Source of the DNA: an uncultured Clostridia bacterium
Lineage (GTDB): Bacteria > Bacillota > Clostridia > UMGS1810
DNA length: 12,330 bases
Direction of reading: 5' to 3'
Assembly (NCBI GenBank): GCA_905210855.1
Contig: CAJLYL010000049.1
Span: forward strand, 1-12,330
Below are positions 1 to 7,228 of this stretch, one piece after another. The translations under genes were made by a program, and so were the position numbers. Under the pieces are notes generated by a model that worked only from the letters and a program-made list of their open reading frames with translations, ran no database searches and was not told the origin of the DNA. Each line of letters starts with the position of its first letter. Positions within the stretch are counted from its first letter, which is position 1.

Positions 1-1
1 C

Positions 2-1393
2 GGCGCACTGAGCGGCGCTGTAAGGGAACTTTTTGATAAATCGGTGAAAATCAATTGCAGCGGATATGAGATTCTCGCTGCTGTTGAGGATTGCAGAACG
101 GTGTCGATAAAGAACACCGACGGCAGCAACACGACCAAACTCATATACAGTATGCGCAGCGACAATAGTTGCAAATGGCTTTTCATAGCGCACGGCGCCA
201 AGGGCGATGAGGAACGCTACGGCAGACATAACTCGGTGAACTGTCAGGATGTGTACAACGCTCAGGAAACCCTTATAAGTGTAAAAGGGGAATACAAACC
301 GATTGTTTATGATACTCTCAGCGGTGAAAAGAGGGAAGTATCGTATAAAATCGAAAAAGGATTTACTGTGATCCCACACACATTTTATATCAATGACAGT
401 CTGCTGCTGAGGCTTGAGCCGACGAGCGCAGAGAGGCTTGAACTGCCGGAGAGCGCAAGGAAAGAAACCGCTGAGAGAATTGTAATCAAAAAAGCGGAGT
501 ACAGAAGAGACGAACCGAATGTATATCTTCTTGACGTGTGCGAATTTGCGCTTGACGGCGGCGAATTTGAACCCGAGGAAGAAATTCTGCGCATTGATAA
601 CATTTGCAGGGAGAGATTGAACATACCAACGAGACGCTCGCGCGGTGCACAGCCGTGGGCTGTGTCCGAGGAGAAACCATGTCACAGCGTAACCATGCGT
701 TTTACCGTTGAATCCGAAACGGACGCGGAAAACGTCCTGCTGGCGATAGAGCGTCCCGAGGACATGACGGCGGAATTTAACGGAGAAAAACTCAGCCTTG
801 AGCCGGTAGGCTATTTTACCGACAAATCGATAAAGACTGTTAAACTGCCGAAACTGCACAAGGGTGAGAACTGTCTGACAGTTACCGCGCCGCTTGCGGA
901 GAGGAAGAATATAGAATGGATGTATCTTCTCGGTGAATTTAATGTGTGTGTAAACGGATGTGAAAAGGTGATAACCGCGCCGGCGAGCGAGATAGGCTTT
1001 GGCAGCATAACGAATTACGGAATGCCTTTTTACGGCGGCAGCATAGTTTATAAGGCGGAGTTTGAGACGCATTGCGAGGGCGACGCGAGGGTGTGGGTAC
1101 ACGGTTACCGCGGCCCGCTTGTGAGGGCATATGTTGACGGCGAAGACATAGGGATTATTGCCTATGCCCCTTATGAAGCGATTCGCAAATCGCTTGCCCC
1201 CGGCAAGCATACTCTGGAGCTGAAACTGTTTGGCAATAGGGCAAATTCATTCTGCGCACCGCATAACTGCAATACCGATAATAAATGGTGCGGTGAGGAT
1301 TTCTGGTATTCCATCGGAGACTCGTGGTGCTATGAATATAGGTTAAGAGATTTCGGCATAATCTGCGGTCCGGTTGTGGAAATACTTAAATAG
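2..1393 (+). CDS. C-terminal part of a large glycoside-hydrolase-like protein (5' end outside window)
   Basis: The reading frame is open from base 2, fourteen codons before the first possible start (GTG at 44), and no ribosome binding site precedes that GTG, so this is the 3' part of a longer gene. The visible 463 residues look like the non-catalytic C-terminal beta-sandwich region of large clostridial glycosyl hydrolases of the GH106-like (rhamnosidase-related) kind. An early stretch with KWLFIAHG, then a strand pattern ending in YDTLSGE, follows the usual post-barrel layout. The last about 55 residues carry the pattern LFGNRANSF...HN...W...GDSW.YEY.L...GI, which resembles the closing jelly-roll module of these proteins. 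The catalytic barrel would lie upstream of the window. The expected role, degradation of plant or host glycans, is inferred from family resemblance. The exact GH family and substrate cannot be read here. No neighbour on this strand supports a pathway. Confidence 0.6.
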   Translation, partial: GALSGAVRELFDKSVKINCSGYEILAAVEDCRTVSIKNTDGSNTTKLIYSMRSDNSCKWLFIAHGAKGDEERYGRHNSVNCQDVYNAQETLISVKGEYKPIVYDTLSGEKREVSYKIEKGFTVIPHTFYINDSLLLRLEPTSAERLELPESARKETAERIVIKKAEYRRDEPNVYLLDVCEFALDGGEFEPEEEILRIDNICRERLNIPTRRSRGAQPWAVSEEKPCHSVTMRFTVESETDAENVLLAIERPEDMTAEFNGEKLSLEPVGYFTDKSIKTVKLPKLHKGENCLTVTAPLAERKNIEWMYLLGEFNVCVNGCEKVITAPASEIGFGSITNYGMPFYGGSIVYKAEFETHCEGDARVWVHGYRGPLVRAYVDGEDIGIIAYAPYEAIRKSLAPGKHTLELKLFGNRANSFCAPHNCNTDNKWCGEDFWYSIGDSWCYEYRLRDFGIICGPVVEILK

Positions 1394-1521
1394 CAAATAT
1401 GAGGGTGCTGTAAAGATGGATTGCCACTACTGCGATTCATTTCGTTTTTTGAAGCTTTTTTGTGTCCATTTTTCATGGGAGGGCACAGTTTATCAGATAA
1501 GCGGCGGTTTACAAATAAATT

Positions 1522-1569
1522 AATCCCGAATATGCAAGGCGATGTTTGCTTGCATATTCGGGATTTTTT
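1522..1569. terminator. Intrinsic terminator between convergent genes
   Basis: A perfect 17-bp stem (1522-1538 with 1549-1565) closes a 10-base loop and is followed on the + strand by six T residues at 1564-1569. It lies downstream of the glycoside-hydrolase-like gene and just beyond the 3' end of the convergent peptidoglycan-binding gene. On the minus strand the stem is followed by a weaker, interrupted T-rich stretch (ATTAATTTATTT), so it may work in both directions. The + strand assignment is the stronger one. The remaining bases between 1394 and 1601 show no credible gene. Confidence 0.85.
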
Positions 1570-1601
1570 CTCTTTATGTATTCATACGGTTTACCGCGTT
1601 G

Positions 1602-2300
1602 CTAAACCTCGCCCTGCGCCGAATCAACGCGCTCGCGGCTTACGTACACCTCATACAGGTTGGATAAGCTGTTAAAAAAGTCTATGGTGATTACGCCGTC
1701 TCCGGTCATGCCGGACAATTCCTGTATATGCCGCACTGCCTTGACGGAGTTTTCATCATGTACGCTTGTTATTTCAAGCGGCACAAAATTATTGCCGGTG
1801 TTGCTCAGCGCCTTCATCATCGCCTGGATTACAAACAAATCTATGCTGTGCTGTCCAGGGTAGATTTTTTCGCCCGACTCGGGGTACACAAACACAAGCT
1901 CCGCGTTTGCGTTGAGGTTGTCAACATAGGCTGACACCTCTATTATCTTGTTCCATGTGTCAAAATTCGTCTCGCCGGTCGGCTCGAGCCCGAATCCGCT
2001 TTGAAAGCTTTTCAGCGAGTCGCGCGTTTGTGCGCCGAAGATGCCGTCGGGGATAATCTTCGGCACAAAATCATAGTGCGACGCTATGTTGCGCATAAAA
2101 ATTTGCAGGCTGCGCACGGGGCCCGTCTCGTCCACAAGTCCGACTCCGTTTGAAGCCTCCGGCACCTCGTCGGTGTATGTATGTCCGCCAAGTGTTCCGC
2201 GCACGGGTACTCCGCTGTTGGGCGGAAACTGAGCCGGCGTTTGCTCCTGCGGCGCGCGGTCACGCCCGTATTCATATCTGCCGTCATTTCCTTTATTCAT
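1602..2300 (-). CDS. Protein with two peptidoglycan-binding (PG_binding_1-type) domains
   Basis: A 232-residue protein. Residues 1-55 are a polar, proline- and glycine-rich segment without a signal peptide. Residues about 60-122 form a clear PG_binding_1 domain with the DGIFGAQTRDSLKSFQ signature. Residues about 147-215 form a second, more degenerate copy that keeps the helix pattern (SVKAVRHIQELSGM...GVI). No catalytic domain is visible, so the likely role is binding of peptidoglycan. The start ATG at 2300 has an AGGAGG ribosome binding site six bases upstream that lies inside the end of the preceding gene. Only one base separates that gene's TAA from this ATG, so translation is probably coupled. 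It is the last gene of a three-gene minus-strand operon with a SpoIID-domain protein. A spore-wall or germination role is inferred from that context. The absence of a signal peptide fits a protein packaged during sporulation rather than secreted. Confidence 0.85.
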   Translation of the reverse strand: MNKGNDGRYEYGRDRAPQEQTPAQFPPNSGVPVRGTLGGHTYTDEVPEASNGVGLVDETGPVRSLQIFMRNIASHYDFVPKIIPDGIFGAQTRDSLKSFQSGFGLEPTGETNFDTWNKIIEVSAYVDNLNANAELVFVYPESGEKIYPGQHSIDLFVIQAMMKALSNTGNNFVPLEITSVHDENSVKAVRHIQELSGMTGDGVITIDFFNSLSNLYEVYVSRERVDSAQGEV

Positions 2301-2301
2301 C

Positions 2302-3483
2302 TTAACCCTCCTGATAGTCAGAATCGCCGTATCTGAGATTATATGCCGCTTTTTGCGAATCTCCGTTGATTACATCGTTGAGCTGACTCATATAATCTAT
2401 GCCGGTAAATTCCCTGTCTACGCCTATGAATGCGTCGTATATCTCATTCCACACTCTCTCGGTAATCACACCGTTTACCGGCAGCCCGAAAATTCTCTGA
2501 AATGCCCTGACAGCCGCCTGAGTCGATTCGCCGAAAATTCCGTCCGTGTTTACAAAAGGAATTTCATAATAAAACTCCGACAGCACCGAGAGCATATACT
2601 GAGCTACGCTCACATTTTCGCCGCGGTCGCCTATGGAGAGCACATTCTCATATTCAAACGATATCCCGTAGAACTGCTGACCGCGCGAATTTAGCTCGGC
2701 GAGCCGCCTTATGCCCACATACAGATATACAAGCTTATACCACGTTGCCAGTCCCACAATGCCGTCCGGCGTGAGGTTAAATATGCTTTGCATGGTTTTT
2801 ACGGCATTCTCGGTGTTTTCGCCGAAAATTCCGTCCACGGTGACGGCGGGGATGCTCGGGTAGCTTGTGCCTATCTCGTTGAGTGAGCGCTGCACCACGA
2901 TTACCGCGTCGCCGACATCGCCGAGCCTCGCCGCGCGTCCGGGGTAGCTGTCTGCCGACGGAAATATAGGAGCGTTGGACACTATTTCTATGTTGTCGCC
3001 GTAATAGTATTTCAAAATCTGTATTGCATTGTAGCCCTGACGTGCCAGCTCCTCGCTGCCCCATTGCGACAGTCCGCTGCAGGTGACCGTTGTGCCGTTG
3101 CAGTATTTCGCCGCAAGCGGCTCTATAAAGCCCACACGGCGGATGTATGACGTGAACATACCGTCAACAATTCTGTCTATGTTGTCAAAAATATTTCTGC
3201 CGTAGATGTATTTCTGGTCATAAGCTGTTGACGATGTGATGTTGAAATCATAACCTCTGCTCCTGTAAAAGGCTGTGTACACCCTGTTGAGCGCAAAGGA
3301 AATCTGCGCATAGATGTTTGCGACTATTGCCGATTCGTTCCAGGTGGGGTATATCTCGCTCGAAGCAACATTTTTTATATAATCGGAAAAAGACACCGTC
3401 ACATTCTGCGCATATGAATCGGGCGAACCGAGGTGTACAGTGATAAACTCCGGAATATACGGAGTGGTTACAATATCGGGCAT
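2302..3483 (-). CDS. SpoIID-like domain protein with two peptidoglycan-binding domains (SleC-like cortex-lytic candidate)
   Basis: A 393-residue protein. Residues about 25-170 match the SpoIID/LytB fold, whose well-studied members are lytic transglycosylases cutting peptidoglycan. The stretch DYIKNVASSEIYPTWNE (34-50) aligns with the family's YL.GVV..EMP....EALKAQ segment and keeps both glutamates, E43 and E50. CSGLSQWGSEELARQGYNAI (136-155) followed by LKYYYG aligns with the family's GHGVGMSQ.GA...A..G...ILK.YY end. The middle is shorter than in SpoIID and lacks the histidine of GHG. PG_binding_1 domains lie at about 186-250 (DGIFGENTENAVKTMQ) and 284-348 (DGIFGESTQAAVRAFQ). There is no signal peptide. 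This domain order is like that of clostridial cortex-lytic enzymes such as SleC, without the N-terminal pro-region. The AGGAGGTGA site lies nine bases before the ATG and contains the TAG stop of the upstream gene, 13 bases from the start. Enzymatic activity and a germination role are inferred. Confidence 0.8.
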   Translation of the reverse strand: MPDIVTTPYIPEFITVHLGSPDSYAQNVTVSFSDYIKNVASSEIYPTWNESAIVANIYAQISFALNRVYTAFYRSRGYDFNITSSTAYDQKYIYGRNIFDNIDRIVDGMFTSYIRRVGFIEPLAAKYCNGTTVTCSGLSQWGSEELARQGYNAIQILKYYYGDNIEIVSNAPIFPSADSYPGRAARLGDVGDAVIVVQRSLNEIGTSYPSIPAVTVDGIFGENTENAVKTMQSIFNLTPDGIVGLATWYKLVYLYVGIRRLAELNSRGQQFYGISFEYENVLSIGDRGENVSVAQYMLSVLSEFYYEIPFVNTDGIFGESTQAAVRAFQRIFGLPVNGVITERVWNEIYDAFIGVDREFTGIDYMSQLNDVINGDSQKAAYNLRYGDSDYQEG

Positions 3484-3496
3484 TTAAGCTCACCTC

Positions 3497-3877
3497 CTAC
3501 AAATTCTGCGGCGTAACGCTGAAATCGTCAAGCCGATAGGGCAGCTCTCCACCATCGGATATAGGGATAAGCTCTGCCACTTGGATGGATGTTTCGCCCT
3601 CAAAGACCTGTGCGTCACGCACATAGTATGTGTAAAACCTTGGGTGGCTTATCCTGATGTTCACTGCGGTAAAAGGATTTTCAAACCCGGGCTCGCGCGA
3701 TTCCTCGCGGCTTGGGGTAATGATTTTAATCGGCGGCGTTTTGCCGTTTTGGTCGGTTATGCGCGCGCCGAGCACCGATGACATATCGCTGTTTTCTATG
3801 GTTACCGATGCGTTTTCCACGGGTATTTCACCCCGCGATGTAAAAACTCTTGCTGTAATGAAACCGTATTCGTCCAT
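3497..3877 (-). CDS. Small beta-sandwich protein resembling carboxypeptidase-regulatory/transthyretin-like domains
   Basis: A 126-residue protein, first gene of the operon. The pattern ITARVFTSRGEIPVENASVTI at the N-terminus, then TDQNGKTPPIKI and a late VFEGETSIQVAELIPI strand, is the layout of a carboxypeptidase regulatory-like (transthyretin-like) beta sandwich. No catalytic motif, signal peptide or membrane segment is present. The ATG at 3877 is chosen over an in-frame ATG at 3895 because GGAGGTG sits seven bases before it and would lie inside the coding region if the longer form were used. In some clostridial cortex-lytic enzymes a domain of this sort may stand before the SpoIID-like part as a pro-region; here it is a separate gene directly upstream of such a protein. 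A pairing, chaperone or inhibitory role toward that product is speculation from position. The domain call rests on strand pattern only. Confidence 0.7.
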   Translation of the reverse strand: MDEYGFITARVFTSRGEIPVENASVTIENSDMSSVLGARITDQNGKTPPIKIITPSREESREPGFENPFTAVNIRISHPRFYTYYVRDAQVFEGETSIQVAELIPISDGGELPYRLDDFSVTPQNL

Positions 3878-3927
3878 TATCACACCTCCATACATATATT
3901 TATATTATTTCGGTGCGGTTTTTATTC

Positions 3928-3966
3928 AAAAAAAGACGGCGGATTCGGGTTATGCCAAATCCGCCG
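3928..3966 (-). terminator. Intrinsic terminator of rex
   Basis: A 12-bp stem with one C-A mismatch (3937-3948 with 3955-3966) and a six-base loop is followed on the minus strand by seven T residues (3934-3928). It begins seven bases after the rex stop codon. It separates rex from the peptidoglycan-binding operon downstream, whose promoter must lie in the short A/T-rich gap 3878-3927. Confidence 0.9.
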
Positions 3967-3973
3967 CATAAAT

Positions 3974-4603
3974 TTAATTGTTCTCCGATATTCTGTACGC
4001 CAGGGTCATTAGGGTGTCGCTGATGTGTACGTTTTCGACGGTCACATCGCTCGGCAGGCTAAGCTCTGCATATGTAAAGTTGAGGAAGCTGCGCACACCG
4101 GCATTCATCAGCCTCACCGCCACATCGTTTACCGCCGCTTTGGGTACGGCGAGTATTGCTATGTCGGGCTTTTTTTCGGCGATTGAGGCTTCGATTTTTT
4201 CGTAATCCTCAACAACCAGCCCGGCGATGTCCTTGCCGATTATTTTTTCGTCCGTGTCATATATGCCGACAAGCCGAAATCCTCTTTTTTGAAAATTATG
4301 ATGATTTGCAAGTGCGTGACCCAGATGTCCCGCGCCCACGATTATCATTCTGTATCCTCTGTCAAGACCGAGTATGCTGCCGATTTTTTCGTGCAGCATT
4401 TGAACATTGTAGCCGTATCCCTGCTGACCGAAGCCCCCGAAGCAGTTTAAATCCTGTCTTATTTGCGAGGCGGTGACGCCCATTTTTTTGCTTAGCTCGG
4501 TAGAGGAGATTCTTGTTATATTTTTGCTGAGCAAATCGTCCAGATATCTGTAATATCTCGGCAGCCGCTTTACGACCACGAGAGAGACACACTTGCCCTT
4601 CAT
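3974..4603 (-). CDS. rex: Redox-sensing transcriptional repressor Rex
   Basis: A 209-residue protein, the normal Rex length. The N-terminal winged helix (about 1-75) contains KRLPRYYRYLDDLL and the recognition-helix region GVTASQIRQDLNCFGGFGQQ followed by GYGYNV, both family hallmarks. A Rossmann NAD(H)-binding domain follows with GAGHLG at about 90-95 and the C-terminal domain-swap helix (ISDTLMTLAYRI). Rex represses fermentative and NADH-oxidising genes and leaves DNA when NADH rises. The ATG at 4603 is preferred over an upstream in-frame TTG at 4639: it gives the usual short lead before RRLPRYYRYL and follows an AGGAAG site, although the 11-base spacing is a little long. rex stands alone, with its own promoter and terminator. 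No TTGTTAA-type Rex operator was found in its leader or elsewhere in the window, so autoregulation is not supported by the sequence. Confidence 0.97.
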   Translation of the reverse strand: MKGKCVSLVVVKRLPRYYRYLDDLLSKNITRISSTELSKKMGVTASQIRQDLNCFGGFGQQGYGYNVQMLHEKIGSILGLDRGYRMIIVGAGHLGHALANHHNFQKRGFRLVGIYDTDEKIIGKDIAGLVVEDYEKIEASIAEKKPDIAILAVPKAAVNDVAVRLMNAGVRSFLNFTYAELSLPSDVTVENVHISDTLMTLAYRISENN

Positions 4604-4654
4604 TGCGTCATTCACTTCCTTGTAACAATTTTGCCGCAAACCACGACATTTTAT

Positions 4655-4683
4655 AGTATAGCATATATTGTCCGCTTTTTCAA
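4655..4683 (-). promoter_or_regulatory. Sigma-A-type promoter of rex
   Basis: On the minus strand TTGAAA (4683-4678) and TATACT (4660-4655) are separated by exactly 17 bases. Transcription would start near 4648, giving a leader of about 45 bases before the rex ATG. An imperfect palindrome with GACA/TGTC ends overlaps the -10 element (see findings). Confidence 0.85.
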
Positions 4684-4725
4684 GCCCTAATCTCTTTCTG
4701 AATATTCCTGAAAATCCGGCATATT

Positions 4726-4758
4726 AAAAACGGGCAATTCCATTGCGAATTGCCCGTT
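4726..4758 (-). terminator. Intrinsic terminator of the recR-greA-lysS transcript
   Basis: A perfect 12-bp stem (4729-4740 with 4747-4758) with a six-base loop is followed on the minus strand by a run of T residues (4730-4726). It starts five bases after the lysS stop codon, which marks lysS as the last gene of its transcript. Confidence 0.92.
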
Positions 4759-4763
4759 GTGTC

Positions 4764-6683
4764 TTAGTAGAGCTTAGCACCTGCCGGTATGCAGTCGTCA
4801 ATCATAAGAAGATTCAGTTTTTCCTCGCCCTCTTCGGAGTGAACTGCGGAGAGGAGCATACCGCACGAATCTATGCCCATCATGGCTCTCGGCGGCAAGT
4901 TGGTTATTGCAACAAGCGTTTTGCCGACAAGCTCCTCCGGCTCATAGTAAGCGTGGATACCGCTCAGTATGGTTCTGTCCGTGCCTGTGCCGTCATTGAG
5001 AGTAAACTGCAAGAGCTTCTTTGATTTGGGCACTGCAACGCATTCCTTGACCTTTACCGCGCGGAAATCGCATTTGCTGAATGTATCAAAATCCACAAAG
5101 TCGGCAAAGAGCGGCTCTATTTCTACCTTTGAAAAGTCGATGACCTTTTTAGCCGACGGTGCGGATTCGCGCGCAGCGGATTCCCTCGAACCCTCGCCGC
5201 CGAGCGGTTTCATGGTCGGGAACAATATCACGTCTCTTATGGAATAGGAGTCCGTAAGCAGCATAACAAGTCTGTCGATGCCGATGCCGAGACCGCCCGT
5301 AGGGGGCATACCGTACTCCAGTGCGTTGATGTAGTCGGTGTCCATCATGCCGGCTTCTTCGTCGCCGTTTTCCCTCGCCTCAACCTGTTTTTCGAATCTT
5401 TCTTTTTGGTCTATCGGGTCGTTAAGTTCGGAGAAAGCGTTTCCGAATTCCGTTCCGTTTATAAAAAACTCAAATCTCTCTGTGTATTGCGGATTTCCCG
5501 GGATTCTCTTTGCGAGAGGGGATACTTCGACGGGATAATCGAGAATGAATGTCGGCTGAATGAGCTGTGCCTCGACTTTTTCGTCAAACACCTCGTACAT
5601 AGCTTCGCCGACGGATTTTCCGGTTTCCACCTCTACGCCGACGCTTGCGGCAAGCGCTATTGCATCTTCGCTTGTCGATACGGTTGTGAAGTCAACACCG
5701 GCATATTTCTTTACGGAGTCCATCATGGTGATGCGCTCCCAGCCTTTTTTCAGTTCTATATCCTTGCCCTGATAGCTTACAAGAGTGGTGCCGAGCACTT
5801 TTTGAGCAACCGTTGAAATCATGTCTTCGGTCAGCTCCATCATGCCCTTGTAGTCTGTAAATGCTTCGTACAGCTCTATTGTGGTAAACTCCGGATTGTG
5901 CTTGATGTCCATTCCTTCGTTACGGAATATTCTGCCGATTTCATAAACCTTTTCAAGTCCGCCGACTATAAGGCGCTTGAGGTTAAGCTCGGTTGCAATA
6001 CGCAGATACATATCTATGCCGAGGGTGTTGTGATAGGTGATGAACGGTCTTGCGGATGCACCGCCCGATATGGTGTTGAGAACCGGCGTCTCCACCTCAA
6101 GATAACCTCTGTTATCGAGAAACGCTCTTATCTCCTTGTTTATCAGGCTGCGCAGCATAAATGTCTTTTTGACATCGGGGTTGACAATGAGGTCAACATA
6201 TCTCTGGCGGTAGCGCAAATCGGTATCCTTGAGACCGTGCCATTTTTCCGGCAGGGGCTGAAGGGATTTTGACAGGAGAGTCATCTCTGTCACATGGATG
6301 GAGGTCTCGCCGGTTTTGGTCTTGAAAACCGTACCTTTTACGCCCACAATATCGCCGATATCCATCTTCTTGAATTTCTTGTACGGCTCCTCGCCGATGA
6401 TATCTCTTGCAACATAACCCTGAATCAATCCGTCGCGGTCAGCTATGTGGCAGAATGAAGCCTTGCCCATTACGCGTTTGCTCATGAGTCTGCCGGCAAC
6501 GGAGACTTCTTTGTCCTCGTATTTTTCAAAATTATCGAGAATATCGCGGCTCATGGCGTCGCGGTCATATTTCATTATCTCATACGGGTTGCTGCCCTCG
6601 TCGATAAGCTCTTTGAGCTTGTCGCGTCTTATCTGAAGAACCTCGCTAAGGTTGGTTTCGGTTGTGTTGTTCTTTTCGCTCAT
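4764..6683 (-). CDS. lysS: Lysyl-tRNA synthetase (class II) with C-terminal Trbp111-like tRNA-binding domain
   Basis: A 639-residue enzyme that charges tRNA-Lys with lysine using ATP. Residues about 57-140 are the OB-fold anticodon-binding domain. The class II catalytic core (about 160-492) shows motif 2 at about 251-275 (RIFRNEGMDIKHNPEFTTIE) and motif 3 at about 463-475 (GGLGIGIDRLVML), ending in SIRDVILFPTMKP. Ordinary bacterial LysRS stops here. This one continues through a linker of about 30 residues into a second OB fold (about 524-639) with DFSKVEIEP, then KSKKLLQFTLNDGT, NLPPRAMMGIDSCGMLLSA and PAGAKL, the pattern of the Trbp111/MetRS C-terminal/EMAPII tRNA-binding domain. The ATG at 6683 is chosen over an in-frame ATG at 6713 because AGGAGG lies nine bases upstream and the longer form would overlap greA. 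The SD overlaps the greA TAG stop, 13 bases separate the two genes, and translation is probably coupled. Confidence 0.97.
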   Translation of the reverse strand: MSEKNNTTETNLSEVLQIRRDKLKELIDEGSNPYEIMKYDRDAMSRDILDNFEKYEDKEVSVAGRLMSKRVMGKASFCHIADRDGLIQGYVARDIIGEEPYKKFKKMDIGDIVGVKGTVFKTKTGETSIHVTEMTLLSKSLQPLPEKWHGLKDTDLRYRQRYVDLIVNPDVKKTFMLRSLINKEIRAFLDNRGYLEVETPVLNTISGGASARPFITYHNTLGIDMYLRIATELNLKRLIVGGLEKVYEIGRIFRNEGMDIKHNPEFTTIELYEAFTDYKGMMELTEDMISTVAQKVLGTTLVSYQGKDIELKKGWERITMMDSVKKYAGVDFTTVSTSEDAIALAASVGVEVETGKSVGEAMYEVFDEKVEAQLIQPTFILDYPVEVSPLAKRIPGNPQYTERFEFFINGTEFGNAFSELNDPIDQKERFEKQVEARENGDEEAGMMDTDYINALEYGMPPTGGLGIGIDRLVMLLTDSYSIRDVILFPTMKPLGGEGSRESAARESAPSAKKVIDFSKVEIEPLFADFVDFDTFSKCDFRAVKVKECVAVPKSKKLLQFTLNDGTGTDRTILSGIHAYYEPEELVGKTLVAITNLPPRAMMGIDSCGMLLSAVHSEEGEEKLNLLMIDDCIPAGAKLY

Positions 6684-6696
6684 TTGTTGTGTCCTC

Positions 6697-7170
6697 CTAT
6701 CTCTGTATGTCAAGTATTTTCAGCTGAATTATTCCGCCGGGGGTTTCTATGTCGGCGGTCTCGCCGATTTTTTTGCCGATGAGTCCCTTGCCTATGGGCG
6801 ATTCGTCGGATATTTTGCCCGAGAGCGGGTCGGATTCGGTAGAGCCGACGATGGTGTATTCCTCCTCTTCGTCCAGGTCGCAATCGAGCACGCGAACCCT
6901 TGACATAATGCCGACAACATCGCTCGGCAGCTCGTCTGCGGACACGATTTTTGCATTTTTGATTATGTTTTCTATCTCCGTCACGCGCTGTTCCATGGCA
7001 GCCTGAGCGTCCTTGGCGGCGTCATATTCCGAGTTTTCGGAAAGGTCGCCGAAGCCTCTTGCCTCTTTTATTTTTTCGGTAATTTCTTTTCGTTTTGTCA
7101 CCTTGAGGTATTCCAGCTCTTCTTTGAGCTTTTCAAGGCCCTCTTCCGTAATAATTGTCTGTTTTGCCAT
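6697..7170 (-). CDS. greA: Transcription elongation factor GreA
   Basis: A 157-residue protein, the standard GreA length. It stimulates the intrinsic transcript cleavage of backtracked RNA polymerase. The N-terminal coiled coil (about 5-75) carries ARGFGDLSENSEYDAAKDAQ with the tip acidic residues D42 and E45 that reach the polymerase active site. The C-terminal FKBP-like domain shows YTIVGSTESDP, then ISDESPIGKGLIGKKIGE and a closing beta strand. The ATG at 7170 follows AAGGAG by ten bases; an in-frame TTG three codons upstream has poorer spacing. greA lies 58 bases downstream of recR with no clear terminator between, and 13 bases upstream of lysS. The greA-lysS pairing is common in Firmicutes. 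A small GC-rich hairpin in the recR-greA gap lacks a T run and is not a terminator. Confidence 0.97.
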   Translation of the reverse strand: MAKQTIITEEGLEKLKEELEYLKVTKRKEITEKIKEARGFGDLSENSEYDAAKDAQAAMEQRVTEIENIIKNAKIVSADELPSDVVGIMSRVRVLDCDLDEEEEYTIVGSTESDPLSGKISDESPIGKGLIGKKIGETADIETPGGIIQLKILDIQR

Positions 7171-7228
7171 TATTATCAATCTCCTTCTTTATCGGCGGAT
7201 TCGCCGTAAAATTTGTTTTAAAAAAATT

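Noticed and set aside
1421..1675. An 84-codon + strand open frame between the glycoside-hydrolase-like gene and the peptidoglycan-binding operon
   Set aside because: It runs through the terminator hairpin and into the 3' end of the opposing gene, has no convincing ribosome binding site and no recognisable protein pattern.
3878..3927. Possible forespore-type (sigma-F/G-like) promoter GAATA...TAATATA upstream of the 126-aa gene on the minus strand
   Set aside because: The spacing of 15 is suitable but the -10 match is poor, and the region is so A/T-rich that such matches arise by chance. The promoter of this operon must be nearby, but I cannot assign its sigma factor.
4604..4639. Longer rex form starting at TTG 4639
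   Set aside because: It would add 12 residues not seen in Rex proteins and would place the ribosome binding site inside the gene.
6684..6713. Longer lysS form starting at ATG 6713
   Set aside because: It would overlap the end of greA and include the AGGAGG site in the coding sequence; no site precedes it.
7190..7228. Hairpin CGGCG-AATC-CGCCG in the recR-greA gap as a terminator
   Set aside because: The stem is only five bases and is not followed by a T run on the minus strand, so readthrough from recR into greA is more likely.
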